The translations under genes were made by a program, and so were the position numbers. A DNA stretch of 64,000 nucleotides from Mucidula mucida (taxonomy: Eukaryota; Basidiomycota; Agaricomycetes; Agaricales; Physalacriaceae): assembly GCA_015501055.1 (NCBI GenBank), contig JADNYV010000001.1, positions 868,001 to 932,000 of the forward strand, read 5' to 3'. This document shows positions 36,177 to 49,119 of this stretch, piece by piece. Below the pieces are notes generated by a model that saw nothing but the letters and a program-made list of their open reading frames with translations, ran no database searches and was not told the DNA's origin. Each line of letters opens with the position of its first letter. Within the stretch, counting starts at the first letter, position 1.

Positions 36177-39100
36177 ATGTCTTTCTTTTCTCGGCGCCCT
36201 AAGCAAGCACAACCCCCGCCCGCCGCGGCACCGCCCAACCTTACGGTTGCATCTACGCCTAGTCAAGCTTTGGCCCAGCTCTCGAATCAGAGAATGGTTA
36301 GAGATAGCAGTATTGCACCGCAACAGGCGAGCGTGCGGGGAGAAACACCGCCAGATCCGTCAGTCTTTTCTCTTCTCGTCCTTCACGTCGGCTTACCATA
36401 ATAAACTGTTTTTCCCTCTTGGCCTTTGCTTCCATACGTTGGTCATTCTGACAGCCCATCCGCGCCTCTACCAACTCAGCAAGGTCAAAATCAGCGTCCG
36501 CAACAGCAGCCAGGACCATCTGCGCCCCAACCTCAACAGCCGCCTCCAGCTCAGCAGCAACGGCAGGGCCCATCTTTTCCCTGGTCGGCACGACGTCTAG
36601 CACTTACCCCACCTGTTGTTTTGCCCAAGTCCGGTGTACCTCTCTCGACTGCACCCTCACCGTCTCCATTTCCTCGTTACGGTCACTCTCTTCCGTCCAC
36701 ATGCACCCCTTCCGGCGATCTCTATGTCTTTGGCGGACTTGTGCGCGAAAGTCCAAAGAACGACCTCTATCTCTTCAGTTCTCGGGACTTTTCAGCCACC
36801 TTAGTTCAAACGGAGGGCGAGGTTCCGTCGCCGAGAGTTGGGCATGCCAGTGCTGTCGTTAGCAATGTATTGATCGTGTGGGGCGGCGACACGAAGACAG
36901 ATAACAGAGCGAAGTCTCCAGAACGACAAGACGATGGCCTTTACCTTCTGAACCTAGGTTTGTTGGTTTCTCTCCTCCATTCAAGATCCTCTAAACGGTC
37001 ATAACAGTCTCAAAGGAATGGACTCTTGTAAATATGAATGGTCCAGCTCCCTCCGGACGATACGGACATGCCGTTGCAATGGCGGGCTCTCGATTCATCG
37101 TTTTTGGTGGACAGGTTGATGGCGAATTTTTGAACGACATTTGGTCATTCGATCTCAATACACGTCTGTCTTTTCACGAGCTCGCTTTTTTCTTTTCTGA
37201 TCGCTTCAATTAGTACGAACTCGAGCAACCTGGGAATTGTTGGAACCGTCAACTTCGGAACGGCCAGCCAAAAGGACGGGGCATATATGCATGACGCACG
37301 GCGACCGGGTCTTTATGTGTGTTCTCATCTGTTGTCTGTGGTCTTCCATACATAACCCCGTCTCATCAGATTTGGAGGAACTGATGGACAGTATCATTAC
37401 AATGATACTTGGGCTTTCGACCTCACAACCAACACATGGTCAGAGCTTTCGTGCATTGGCTATATCCCTTCCCCACGTGAAGGACACGCAGCTGCCTTAG
37501 TAGACGGTGTCATCTACGTGTTTGGTGGACGAGGTGTCGACGGCAAGGACCTCTCGGATCTAGCAGCCTTCAAGCTTTCTAGTCAGTTGACTGATCTTTC
37601 ATCAATCAGTATACCAATCTGACGAACGATGTACAGACCAAAGATGGTATATGTTTCAAAACATGGGACCACAGCCGAGCGGTCGTTCTGGTCATGCTAT
37701 GGCCTCCGTAGGGACAAGAGTGTTCGTCCTTGGTGGCGAATCATTCACTCCCTCGAAGACGGACGACCCCGCTTTGATACACGTACTGGACACAAGTAAG
37801 GCGTGCGAAAGTCGTGCCCGATTGCTACTCACAAATGTATACAGAACACATCAAGTATCCGGATTCCTCGAAAACTCCTCCGCCACAAAATCCTGCGCGT
37901 AAATCATCCGTACCACCCGCTGCTGTTCAGCAATCGCCACCTCAGCAACAGCAGCAACAACAAATTACACCCTCATCATCTGGTCCGGTTCTCAATGGAT
38001 CGCGCTCCATGTCCCCTCTGCAAGGATCTGATTCTGAGGACCCTCGTCGTGCGATGTCTCCGACAAATACCCGTCCCAATGCAAATGGTTCTGCGGCGCC
38101 CCAACCGATGTTGAATGGCAAAGGGAAGGCGCCTATGCGTCCGCGACGAGATGATGAGGGAGAAGACGTTATGAATAATGAGTCCTTCATTCGAGAACGA
38201 GCTATGTCTCCAGAACAACAGCTCCAAGCGCGCGCAAAGAGCCCCACAAACGTTGTCGCCAATCGAGCGATTTCTCCCACCAATGGTCCTGATTCTCAAG
38301 CGCCTAATCTGATGGGCGTATCGATGTCAATGAACGGGATAGGTGGACGGTCATCACCAGCGGTCGATCGGTCGAAACCCCCAGTCGATGGATTCTATTC
38401 TCCAGCGGCATCACCTACTGTCAATGGATACCATCATCACTCTGCTTCCCGCCAAGGATCTGTGGGTAATGTGACTGGTGATTTACTTCGCGAGATAAAG
38501 GCGAGAGAGGGTGATATCGAGTCAATGCGAAGACAGATGCTGTGGATGAAGGAAGCTTTGGTTAAGGCATCGCGATCAGGATATATCTACGCAGACAGGG
38601 ACGGCAGTCACGAAGATTCAAGTCTAGAAGTCAACGATGGAGCCAACGCTGAGTTACTATTAAGGTTCAAGCAGTTCAAAGCCCTCATGCAGGTTCGTCG
38701 TCTATCTACTTGTGTAATGAGCAGGTTCATAATCAGCTTTGTCAGACGTCACTCGTTGAACAGGCGCAACGTGCGTCGGAGCATGTTGCTGACGCTGAGC
38801 GTATGAAAGTCAGCGCTTCGCAAGAAGCTGCCTACTACCGCGCTAAGCTAGCTGCGTTTGAAGCTGGTAACGAGTCTGAACTGGTTCAGATGGAGAGACA
38901 GCGAGTTTCTGAGCTGGAAAACGATGTCTCGACACTGGCGGCAGAGAAACGTCTACACGAGAAGACGATCTCGGAACTCCAAGATTCACTAGCTGTTCAG
39001 ACCACTCTCTACGAGCAGGCTGAGGCACGCGCTGCGGATGCCACCAAAGGCGCGGAACACGATGCTGAAGCATACAATCGTGTAAACCAGCGTTTGTTAG

Positions 39101-41000
39101 ATTTGCAGAGTCGATACGCCGCGCTGGAGATGCAGTTCCGAGACCGTTCGGACACATTATTGTCGCAATCTTCATTATTGGAGCAGAGCCGGGTGGACGA
39201 AGGCACCCTTCGTGATCAAGTCGACGAGCTGCTTCATTTACGGGACCAACATATTCGGGCGCTTGATCAGACGCGCGCGGCATTGGAGACAGCGTCGTCG
39301 CGGGCAGCCGAAGTGGATGTTCAGTACCAGCATGCTCGAGAACAGATCAATACTCTTGAAGTCGACTTGGCTGAGCTTCGCGGTGAACTGGAGACCCGAA
39401 ATGCTGAGGCTGACGCAGCTCAGTCGAGACTTCGGGATGTGGAGAATTCTTGGTCGAAATCACGAGAGGAGGCGGACGCGTTCAGGGCGCTAACGACGGG
39501 CAGTCTTGGCGAACTCCTTGATTCACATCGAGATATGAAGAGCGAGGAAGATAGACTGACTCGTGGGCATGCTGAGAAGGTCATGGCAATGGAGAACGAG
39601 GCTGCATCCTTGCGGAATATGCTACAGGAAGCTAATCAGTCTGCCGAGGACTCCCATCGTCAACTATCTGAGGAGCGGCGACGGGCATTGACTTTCGAGT
39701 CTGAACAGGCTCTCCTTCGCACCCAGATCTCTGCTCTACGTACCCAGCTTTCGGTCGCGATGAACGAATCCGTTCGGCTAAGGAAGGATGTCTCAGAAAA
39801 GGAAGGCTCTCTTCGCGAAAAGACAAAGGAAGTTTCCGACTCCCATATTCGCCTGGGCATGTTGCGCAATTACTTCGCGGAGAATGGTGTGGATGTTGAT
39901 GACGACGAGCTTCCGGCGAGATCCAAGTCAAGAAGTGGTTCCGCCTCAGCTACGACAATTGCTGATCTGGAGCGCCAGCTCGCTGATAGGAATGCCGCAT
40001 ACGAAAGCACTGAGCGCGATCTCAACCAAGCAGTACGACGGACAAGAGAGGCCGAGAGGATGATTGCCAACCTTACCTCGGAGCTCGAGCAAGCCCGAGT
40101 CACTGCGAGCCCCGCTCCAGTAGAGGACCTCGATGCAGAGGCTCGCCTTATCGCAGCCGAAAGGCGATTCGAAGAGATTGAGCAGTCATATAAGACTCGT
40201 CAAGCTCAGATGGAGGAAGACTATCAGGTTGCTGTTCACTACGTTAAGTATGTGGTTATTCTTCATCGTTTAGAATTATCCTAATTTCTGCCTTTAGGGG
40301 TACTGAAAAAATGATGCGCCGAATGAAGGACGAGTTGACCAAGCAGAAGAACGTCAATACTACGATGCAATCCGAACTTGATGCTATTCGCGCCAAGTCT
40401 CCTGTTGATCCGCGGTTACGTGCCAACGGTCGTGGAACACCGGACGAAAGCGTTGAAGCGATGCGAACTCAGCTCGTTGAAGCTCAAAGACAAACTCAAC
40501 GACTACATAACGAGAATAAGGACTTGCACGCACGCCTGGATTCCTTAGAGCAGGAGCTCGATGTTCTGCGAGACAACCTCGTCGCGTCCCGGCGGGAGTC
40601 TGATGATCGCCTGACACAAGTAGAGGACCTACAGCACGATGTCGAAAGACTTCAATCCTCATTGGTGATCGCTCGGGGAGGGCAGAAGGAAACGATGTTG
40701 GAGCAGCTCAGCAACGAGAACGTCACCCTTCGGCGGGAAAACGAGCAGTTGTCACATAAAATCGGTTTACTTCTGGAAGTAGACCAGCCGACATTTGGTG
40801 GGGCACGACCGATATCAGGCATTTCGGCACGCAGAGCGAGCACTTCCAGTTCAGAGAATGCGCTAGCATTTGAAAACCTTTCGAGCGAACTCGACGACTG
40901 GCAACGGCAGCTGGCAAGTTCAATGAGCAATCGGCGTAGCGAGCATGATCCTCAGAGTCTGCTTCAAGCAACAGAAAGGACGAGGTCGCCACGGTCATGA
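36177..41000 (+). CDS. Kelch-repeat and coiled-coil protein, Tea1-like cell-end marker
   Basis: The start [20 protein letters not shown] leads through a Pro/Gln-rich linker to about six Kelch repeats forming a propeller: [74 protein letters not shown] and [19 protein letters not shown] disordered region with repeated RAMSPxxxR-type phrases (about 37980-38460) follows, then over 700 residues of coiled coil (38510-41000) with heptads such as [20 protein letters not shown]. Kelch plus long coiled coil is the architecture of Tea1/KelA, which rides microtubule plus ends to mark growth sites. Small introns interrupt the Kelch part, and the coiled coil is nearly continuous (introns near 38695-38745 and 40250-40297). 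No frame damage seen. The family call is firm; orthology to Tea1 rather than another Kelch/coiled-coil protein is less sure. Confidence 0.85.
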
Positions 41001-41664
41001 CATTCTTAATTGTTCGTTCCATTTTCTTATATATATATCTTCATGCATATACCACCCCTCGTCTATATTGGTCACATTCGCTTGGATTCACTCACTCTCA
41101 CACTCTAGTAACTTACAATCTGCTGTTTGCTTTGTTTGACGTTTATTACTTTCAGGAAATTTAGTATGCTTTTCGTTGACGACACTTTATTTGTTTATTC
41201 GATTTCTTGAATCGTTGTGGCATACGAGGAATAGAGTGGCACTCTGCCTGGCCTTGAAAGCAGACGAGACTGGTTGAATTTTGAGCGCCACAACTCTGTC
41301 CGCAAGGTGATAATGAAGTAAAGAGAACGAGGACGTTCCAGACACAGTGTAGCACTACGAGTCCTACAGTTTTTCGTGTTTCTTCAGAACCATTTTACTT
41401 TCTGTATCCTGCTTCCTCAGATTCAGAAACGGCCGAAGAATTGATCATTTCCTAGGTAACTGCATTCTTCAAAATGGAGAGGCCTAAGGCCTTATACCTA
41501 TTGGCTGATAGGCTTGTATCCGACGCCAGCGTGCGAGTTTCTGGTCTAAGAAACCCCCACAATTGTTCCTTTATGATCTCGAACGGCCCATGGACGTGGC
41601 GAACGTCTCCTCATGTCTGTCTCATGTTCTCTCACATAACCTTAAATGCTTCTCTGACCCGTTG
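41001..41664. other. Convergent intergenic region
   Basis: 664 bp between the convergent stops of the Tea1-like gene and the monooxygenase. A short TATATATAT tract (about 41030) may form part of the 3' end signal. No gene recognised. Confidence 0.4.
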
Positions 41665-43950
41665 TTACATCTGTCTATACAGAGGACGAAGATCCGAGTA
41701 GTCCGGTTGCTCGTCTTTACCATCTAATAAGCCGTAGTAAAAGGTCGTATCCCGGCCGTCCTGTTCGCGCAGAGTGAAACCTGTGCCCAGATAGCCGAAA
41801 CGATTGTTGGCCGCGTCATATTCGTACTCCCAGTCCTCCCAACGAGGGTTGGTGAGCAGCTCGATGAATAGAACACGATTGCCCGGGAACATGACCGGTG
41901 CAGCGTCAGGACCTGGCTTGAACCACGAGCTGCAATTGCCTGACCAGGCGGTTCGTTTAAGATAGAGCTCTCTGTGTTCGTTGAAGTCGTCAGCCGCTTT
42001 GTTCTTAACCGTGATAGTCGTGATGTTCTCTTTCTGCATCTTCTTCAGAATCTGCATGAAACAGCGTGTTACTGTTTTAACGTCAGGAGTGCAGAATAGT
42101 GGATGGGAAATACATGGATACTGACTGGCTTCGATCATTGGCGCCCCAGAACCATGTCCAGTAGGACCGTGAGGACCGTAGTACATGAAATACTAGGACA
42201 AGACGTTGAACACATAGAGATGGAACGGTACGGCGGAAAGCGTACATTAGGGACATCCTTGATTGCTAAGGACATATACGAGTCGATAGGGTATTCAGCC
42301 CAGCGATCTTGCACGTTGCGCCCACCGGCAACGATAGGAAACCGAGGTATAAAGCTGGTGTTGAAGCCACTGCCGTAACAGACAAATTAGCATACAAAAT
42401 GTTCTGATTTCAACGACTTACGTGGCGCAGATAATAACATCAACTTCATGTTCCTTACCGTCAGCATCGATGAAACCCTTTTCGGTTATTTTCTGGAACA
42501 TCTTGGTGAAAACGTGAACATTTGGTTCGATAAGAGCTTCAAGGTATCCTTTTCCAGGTGTAGGTCTTCGGCAACCAACGACAAAGTCCTTAGGAACGAT
42601 GGCCTCGATAAGACGTTCATCGTTGTTGAGGCGGGCGCGCATGTCCTTGTTTGCATACTGTGAGGATGGGTCAGCGCTTCTAGAAAATGCCAAAGGGACG
42701 GAGCGTCTCACTTCAAGCGCGGCTTTTTGTTCCGGTGTGCCCAGAACTATGAACTTGAATCGTTCGTTGAGTTCCGACTAAACAAAGGATTACGAAGGGT
42801 GCAAGTGAAATAATGGGTGGGAATTAACCTCGATCATCTTTCGGTATTTCAAAGCATGTTGAGGATCCTCGGCGAAGAGCTTTTTCTGTTCCTCGGTATC
42901 TGTATTGATACATCAGTACTCAATAACACCTAATTCGCAGGGATTGCGTACAATTAAAATTCTTTCCATCAGGACCAGCAAATTGTTGAGCAAAAGCCGG
43001 AGTTATCCACGTCGGCGAGCGAATCCAGTGATAGATTTGTTTCGCCTCGGGCTGGATGGTAGCTAGAACTTGTATGCCAGAACTTCCAGAGCCAATCACT
43101 GCTACACGCTTGCCCTTGGTGTCGAGTGAGTCGGGCCAACGCGCAGTATGGCAGAGGACGCCCTTGAAGTCAAAGAGACCTTCTATGTTGGGCCACTTCC
43201 AGTCATTGAGGACACCTTGAATTGGATATAAGACGCGTTCAAGTGATGCTGGCTGCACGTACCTCCCGCGTTGATGAACACATCGCACTCATCCGCGAAC
43301 TCGTTTCCGTCGGGTCCGCGAATGGTCAAACGCCACTTCTTCGCTTGCTCAGACCATTCGGCACGTATGACTTCGTGGTTGAGGTTTATGTACTGTCCAA
43401 GGCCAAATCTCACGGACACGTATCGTCAGCAGTGGCGCTCATGGCGACTAAGATGCACCAACTTTTCTACGAGACCCTTATAGTACTGCTGAATCTCTGG
43501 AGCGGTGCCATAGAATTCGGACCAGTTGGGGTTAGGGCTCCAGGACATCTGAATTGGAATTGGCGGAACGGCTGGTCGATCAAAGGAGAGGACCGACCTG
43601 GTAGTTCACGGAGGGTATATCGCATCTGCATCCAGGGTATCTAGACGTGTAAAGTCGATGAAAAAGCGTGTCAAGTGACGAATTGTGATTACTTGTTCCA
43701 AAACCATGTCCCACCGACGTCTGTAGCCATTTCGTAAATCGTTAGGTCGATTTTAGAGCCATTCTCTTGAATGTCGTGGGCTAAGCATATTCCAGAGATA
43801 CCAGCTCCAATAGCAATGACCTTGAGCGGTTTTGACTATGGAATATTGAGTACGTGGAATAGAGATAGCGTGAATACTGACTTCACCAAAGAGTTGATCG
43901 GGAATTCTGTATCCGCGGGCGTTCTCGCTGGGCCAAAGGTGGTCAGACAT
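41665..43950 (-). CDS. FAD-dependent Baeyer-Villiger-type monooxygenase
   Basis: Flavoenzyme expected to use NADPH and O2 to insert oxygen next to a carbonyl. Substrate unknown. The start MSDHLWPSENARGYRIPDQL leads to the FAD Rossmann motif KVIAIGAGISG with GGTWFWNK. Then RYPGCRCDIPSVNYQ, the BVMO fingerprint FKGVLCHTARWP (FxGxxxHxxxWP), a second Rossmann motif RVAVIGSGSSGIQVL for NADPH, the IICATGFN motif near 42420, and a C-terminal domain ending LRPLYRQM. About eight short introns. Around 43420-43480 the frame meets a TGA before RYVSVRFGLGQYINLNHEV; either a misjudged intron or a frame error lies there. Divergent from a second flavin monooxygenase 216 bp away. Confidence 0.85.
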
Positions 43951-44165
43951 TGTAGCACTCCACGGCCTGTGCTAGAGAGTACGAAAGGTGCTCTTTAATA
44001 AGAATAACGACCATTCACTTATCATGGCAGACGGGAGGATCCATCCGACGGGTATTGCGGCCCGTGTCCGAAAAGGAAAAGGGTCCGGTGTCTACGTTGC
44101 GCTCAAATACCTCCATTCAAGATGAAGCTGTCTCCATTTCTCCTCCGTTTTCTCGTGGCTCACCA
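43951..44165. promoter_or_regulatory. Shared divergent promoter of the two flavin monooxygenases, CGG/CCG rich
   Basis: 215 bp between the two start codons. Around 44043-44068 several CGG and CCG triplets are packed together (CCGACGGG, TTGCGG, CCCGTGTCCG), the half-site type bound by Zn2Cys6 dimers. A small open frame ATG-TGA at 44024-44125 (33 codons) lies in front of the plus-strand gene and could be an upstream ORF if the transcript starts before it. Confidence 0.45.
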
Positions 44166-46244
44166 ATGTCGGAAACTATTTCGGTTGGTATCGTGGGGGC
44201 TGGTATCTCGGGCCTTGCCTCGGCATATCATCTCCTCAAAACGGCCAAGCGTACTGGCAAGTTGGTCAAGGTTGTCCTATATGATAGGAACCCAAGCCCC
44301 GGCGGTACTTGGTCGAGCGCGAGGTGCAATTGTAGTTGAACCATTCGAGCCCCCCAATCTAACAAGTTGTACAGCGTTTACGACGGCCTGATTACCAACA
44401 ACGCCTGGACACAGATGCTGCTGGACGACGACGGTGAAGCGGAGAGAATGTTCCAAGAGGATCCCAGCGTCGGTGCCGGACCTGGCGGGTTCCGTAAGCC
44501 ACCTTTTCCCCCCTCGAGACGCGTCATTTGACTGTTTGTAGGTGCAACGGTATGTTCCGCTTGCACGATATATGCTGTATATGCCACTCAACGGGACTTC
44601 AGGGCACGGGCATGATCCAGGTCATGAGCCATGCCGAGCGTCAAGTCGCCGCGCTTGGTGGCGACCTACAAAGTTCAACGACGGTCATCTCGGCGGCGCA
44701 GGCGGATGGTCCTGGAAGTCCGTGGATCGTGATCTCGAAACGTAAAAACTCTGCCGCCGTCACGCACACCTACGACAAACTTGTCGTGTGCACGGGTTCA
44801 TTCTCCTCTCCCGTCGTCCCCTCTTTTGCCGCTCCTTTTCTCGTCCCAGACGAGAGACCCATCGAAGATCCTTTTTTGCCTTTCGCCATCCATACTGCGC
44901 GTTTGTCAGACCCCACTGTTCAGACCGCCTTGTACTCGAAATCACGCGAAATTGTCGTCATAGGCGCGTCGAAGTCTGCATTAGATGCCGCAGAGAGACT
45001 TGCTTTGGTAGGTCTCTTCCTCCTTTCCACAACATTCAATATTTGAGCTAGGTAGAACGGTTATCGCGTCACCCTTATACTTCGCAATCCCCCATATCTT
45101 GCTCCTCCTTCTGCGAGGGATCCCAAAACAGGGGCACCAGCAAGTGCTGCTGGGTCTGTTGGTACACGAGTACGCCGCGTCGCGTCTTTCGCCTCATAAA
45201 TTGCTAACTACTTCAAATAGCTCAAGACATCTCATACTCCCTACTTCAAGGATCCAGTCACTGGTTTACGCTCTACTGGAAATTGGGTTTCTTCCCTTTT
45301 CCGTAGTCTGCTACACAGGACATGGCTAGGCGCTTTTATTCATCGACACCTCATTGCTTCGTCCACAAATGTCTTCGCTACATGGGGTGGCTGGAACTTT
45401 CCTCTCACATGTGATATGAGACCTGTCGTTGACTTGATGTGGTCTGAGTCGTACGTATCGTGCTTTTGGTCTCGTTCCGCATATATCTACCAATCTCGAC
45501 TCTAGATCGATGTTTCCCGGCCCAGAATCTTTACCTTCACTCATCCAAGAAGGCAAAATACAACTTGTCAAGGGAACAGTCATTGACATGGAAAAGTCAC
45601 CTGTCATCGATGAGAAAGGAGATGGCTACAGACTTAGCATCCGCTTGGAGGATGACAAGACGGTCACAGAAAAGGTTGCCCAGGTAGTAATCTTTGGAAC
45701 GGGCTGGAACACTGGCGTATACCCCTTCTTCTCTCCTGCTCTCGTTGAAGAACTTGGTCTTCCTATCTCGTACGCTGACAAGACACCTGAGCGAGAAACC
45801 GGGTTTGTGGATCTGGATGCCCAGTCATTGAAAGAGCTTTTACGAGATCAGAAAACAATGGCCAAGCCGCCTTTGCAATGGGACAAGCCCAACTACAGTG
45901 CTCGCCAGGCTGGCCGGACGCCCGTGCAAGTTGCGCCTTACCGTCTATACCGTCTCATGGTTCCGCTCTCTCACTTGGAATATCGTGACTTTGGAATAAT
46001 TGGTGTGCCAACCTCCAAGGCCAATCACGTTGTCTGCATGGTTCAGGCTCACTGGTACGTACTCCGGTTTATTCGCTAGTGCAAGTGGTAACGGTCGAAA
46101 CACTCAAGGGTTGCGGATTACTTGTTGAATACACTTCCGACACCTCTTCCATCTTTGGCGGTCGCCAAGACAGAGATTTCCCTCCAGTCGGTTTGGTCAC
46201 GGAGGCTGTTCGGACCTGGTTCGTTGATTGACTTCGAGGTCTAG
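44166..46244 (+). CDS. FAD/NAD(P)-binding monooxygenase (FMO-like)
   Basis: The start MSETISVGIVGAGISGLASA carries the FAD GxGxxG motif, followed by LYDRNPSPGGTW. Later LYSVYDGLITNNAWTQMLLD, YDKLVVCTGSFSSP, the second nucleotide motif REIVVIGASKSALDAAERLA, VVIFGTGWNTGVYPFF, and a last exon VADYLLNTLPTPLPSLAVAK ending LIDFEV at 46244. No FxGxxxHxxxWP fingerprint is seen (IHTARLSD stands there instead), so this is FMO-like rather than a typical BVMO. At 44315-44375 the join from GGTWSSA to YSVYDG is off by one base, either an unusual splice or a missing base. Introns near 44495-44541, 45009-45053, 45180-45220 and 46055-46109. Substrate unknown. Confidence 0.75.
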
Positions 46245-49119
46245 AATCCCGTTGTACTAAGGTTTTTTTCTTATCAAGCGCATGGGAAGATGGGCCAATG
46301 GATTGGAGCCCTCTGGATAGAGTATTCTGGGCGATTGTGCATTGGTATATCTTTCCGAGGTCCACATTTGATGTACAGCTGACCTCGCGATAGATATGGG
46401 TGTCCCAGCTGACGGTATGGGTTTGACGGGTGTTGTTGATAGTCGCACGTACGATCTCGAAGAGAAGAGGGCGAGACGCGATGGGGCGAGAAGACTGAAC
46501 GTTTGAGGGTGTTCTTGACTCAAATCACAGACCGTTCTTCGCTGGTTCTTCGCGATGCGCGCTGCTTCTTGATCGACAACTTGTTTCTTGGTTCGGACTA
46601 ATCCGGTTTTCCCATGCCAAGCGGATGTGGAGAAATCGTGGGCGCCACAGTAGTGGTAATGGTAATAGAATGACCCCGTTTGCATCTATCGCTTGGCCAA
46701 CATGTGTCGGCAGTGTTTCTCAGTCTAAGACTCCAAGACGGCAACTAGCTCTTGATATGCCTCATTACAGTTCGGTCACTCATGGTGTATCTTACGCGAC
46801 TTGCTCTTGGGCTCTTCTCCCGGAGCCTCTTGGAAGCAACAACTGGGATTGGTCTTACACCCTAATTACTGATTGGGTTTGATTTGGCCCCATTCATACG
46901 CGGTGACCCGGGGTTGAACGTGGTAAGTGCAAACCTTGATCGCGAAATCAGCTCTGCGAATTCGTGTTGCCGGATAACAGCATATTGTCTTTCAATGGGT
47001 TTCTGGGCTCGTGCTGTCCAATCGTTCGGAGGCCTGTCTTTTCGGAATGTGCCTCACGTCAAGGGACTACGTATGTCTTGGCTCTAGAGTTGGTCCGTTT
47101 GGACAACATATGCCTCGAGATGATGCTGTTCCGCCATTCGCTGTGAGGGGAATTACTCGTCCTAAGGCTAGAGCAGTGAAAGTGAAGTGGAGCTCAGTCT
47201 GCTTATGTCTCAGCTGCATTCTGACTCCATTGGACGCATGACTTGGGTTCGACATTCGACACGGAGGGAGATGCGCTTTCAGTTCGTCGATGGTATTTCA
47301 GATGTAGAGGTCTGTTTGTTGGTCAACCTGTGAACGCGAGAGCTTTCAGCTTGAATCGCGAAGCCTTTGGTCGGCGCACTCTGCGCCAGTCTAATTTGCG
47401 GGTGCAGACTCGGGATTGACTAATGATTGATCAGTGCTATTAGCTCTTCGCCAAGACGTACACTCAGCCATTGCTCGTACTTCTTGACATGATGCCCGAT
47501 ACAAAAACAGGTCAAATCAGTAAGCCCTGCGAAAGCATGAGTTTGACCCTGTCGAAAGGAACGATTTTTGTGGGCCCTCAGTCCTTCATGAGAATTAGTC
47601 GTGGCGTACAAGAAGCTAAGCGTACGAATGTATAGTAGTGTCAGGCGGTAATCGAGTTTCCCGGTGGCTGAGAACAATCTAGAGATGGTAAGGAAATAAT
47701 ATGAGTTGGCTAATGACTGTGCATCGAGCAGTTGTTCATGTACTTACCTAGATCGGATAAGTATTCACTCAGTTGAAGAGAGGAGGCATAAGTGTGATGA
47801 TTATCGATTACTGCTACTAGCATGTTGTAAGTCCGTTATATCGATTTTCTCAAGGTGCAAGTGTAAACATAGACAAAAAACCTAGGAAGCTCTCACTTGA
47901 TGTGGCCAATGTGGTCAGATGAGTTGGAGAACAGATAACGCTCTCCGATGACCATTGTTGACGGAGGAACGATTTCTCAAGATGGTTAAACATAGCCTGA
48001 GAACCTCCCTGCTGAACTTGAGCGCAGTCAGGCCGGTTAAGGAGAGCATTGCACGCGTACCTTGTTAGTAACATGTGGCCTCCATTCGTAGCGTTTGCTG
48101 TTAGATGTACTCTGCATACTTAGTAGATGCTAACGCTCAACAGTATAGTCGCCGGCAGTTGAACTCTCGTTATATCTGGATAGGATAGCGTCCCTTTATC
48201 AGCTCCGAGAACGCGTCGCGTATTATTCTGGGTGTTCTGCATCTGATGTCAGTGTCAAAAATAGACCACATAACTCGGACACAGTTCGTCAGCTGGTATT
48301 GAACACCGAGGTTATTACGGGCAGGCTATCACGTCTGTGGAACCGGGCACGGATTGAACGGTCTAGTGAGAAAGTCAGTCAAAACACGCGATAGTTCTGA
48401 GCAGGATGCGATTCAGACGTCAAATCACGCGTCAGTTACGTGGACAAAATTTGACAGCGAGATGCCAAGTCAAGTCGATCGTGTTCCGATGTACGCCAAG
48501 ACATGCAAGAAAAACAGCGAAGTCATGTAAGCGCGGCCCGCGAAAGCTTCGGCGAAGCAGCCAATCGGCATGGTCGGACTCGCTCCGGCGAGAGGCCTCC
48601 AGATATGGCGGACGCCAAGACGAAGTAGATTGGTGAAGCAACCATGGCGCGCTATATGTTACCAGGCAGAAATCGCAAAGAGAGAGCCGTTAGGGGTATT
48701 TATGAAGGCGCAGATTCTGGAGGTATTTCAGTAGTATTGATTTGGTGATCTTTCTAGTAGCTTTATACTCAGATGCGCAGAATTTGAGAACCTTTGTGAG
48801 AATGTTGGATGCCTATGGGAGTGGTAAAATTCACTGGCGCCGGCGAGCAAAAAGTGGTCTGGACAGTACGAGCTAGTGGAGGCGGAGGTCAAGTTGGGCG
48901 ATGTGGGTGATTGTATGAAGGAGCGGGAGTTGACCAGGCGAGAATGATATTATGTGACGTGACGGCGTCACGTATACGGCACAGCCACACTTTTTGCCAA
49001 GACATCAAACGGGTGCCTCCCTTGGCCTTGCTTGGATGGCAGATCAGATCTTGGACTCGGCGACTACAAAAATGACACACCTGCCCTCCATCCTGCCTTA
49101 TTTTCCGCACCCTCACATC
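46245..49119. other. Gene-poor region
   Basis: About 2.9 kb with only short, overlapping open frames. None has a domain signature, compositional coding signal or plausible exon chain that I can defend. No transposon termini, long repeats or tRNA recognised. The last 300 bp would serve as the pacC promoter. Confidence 0.45.

Noticed and set aside
39009..39283. Minus-strand frames inside the Tea1-like coiled coil
   Set aside because: They are shadows of the plus-strand coiled-coil frame with no independent features.
41025..41040. TATA repeat as a promoter
   Set aside because: It lies between two convergent genes, so it is more likely part of a 3' end signal.
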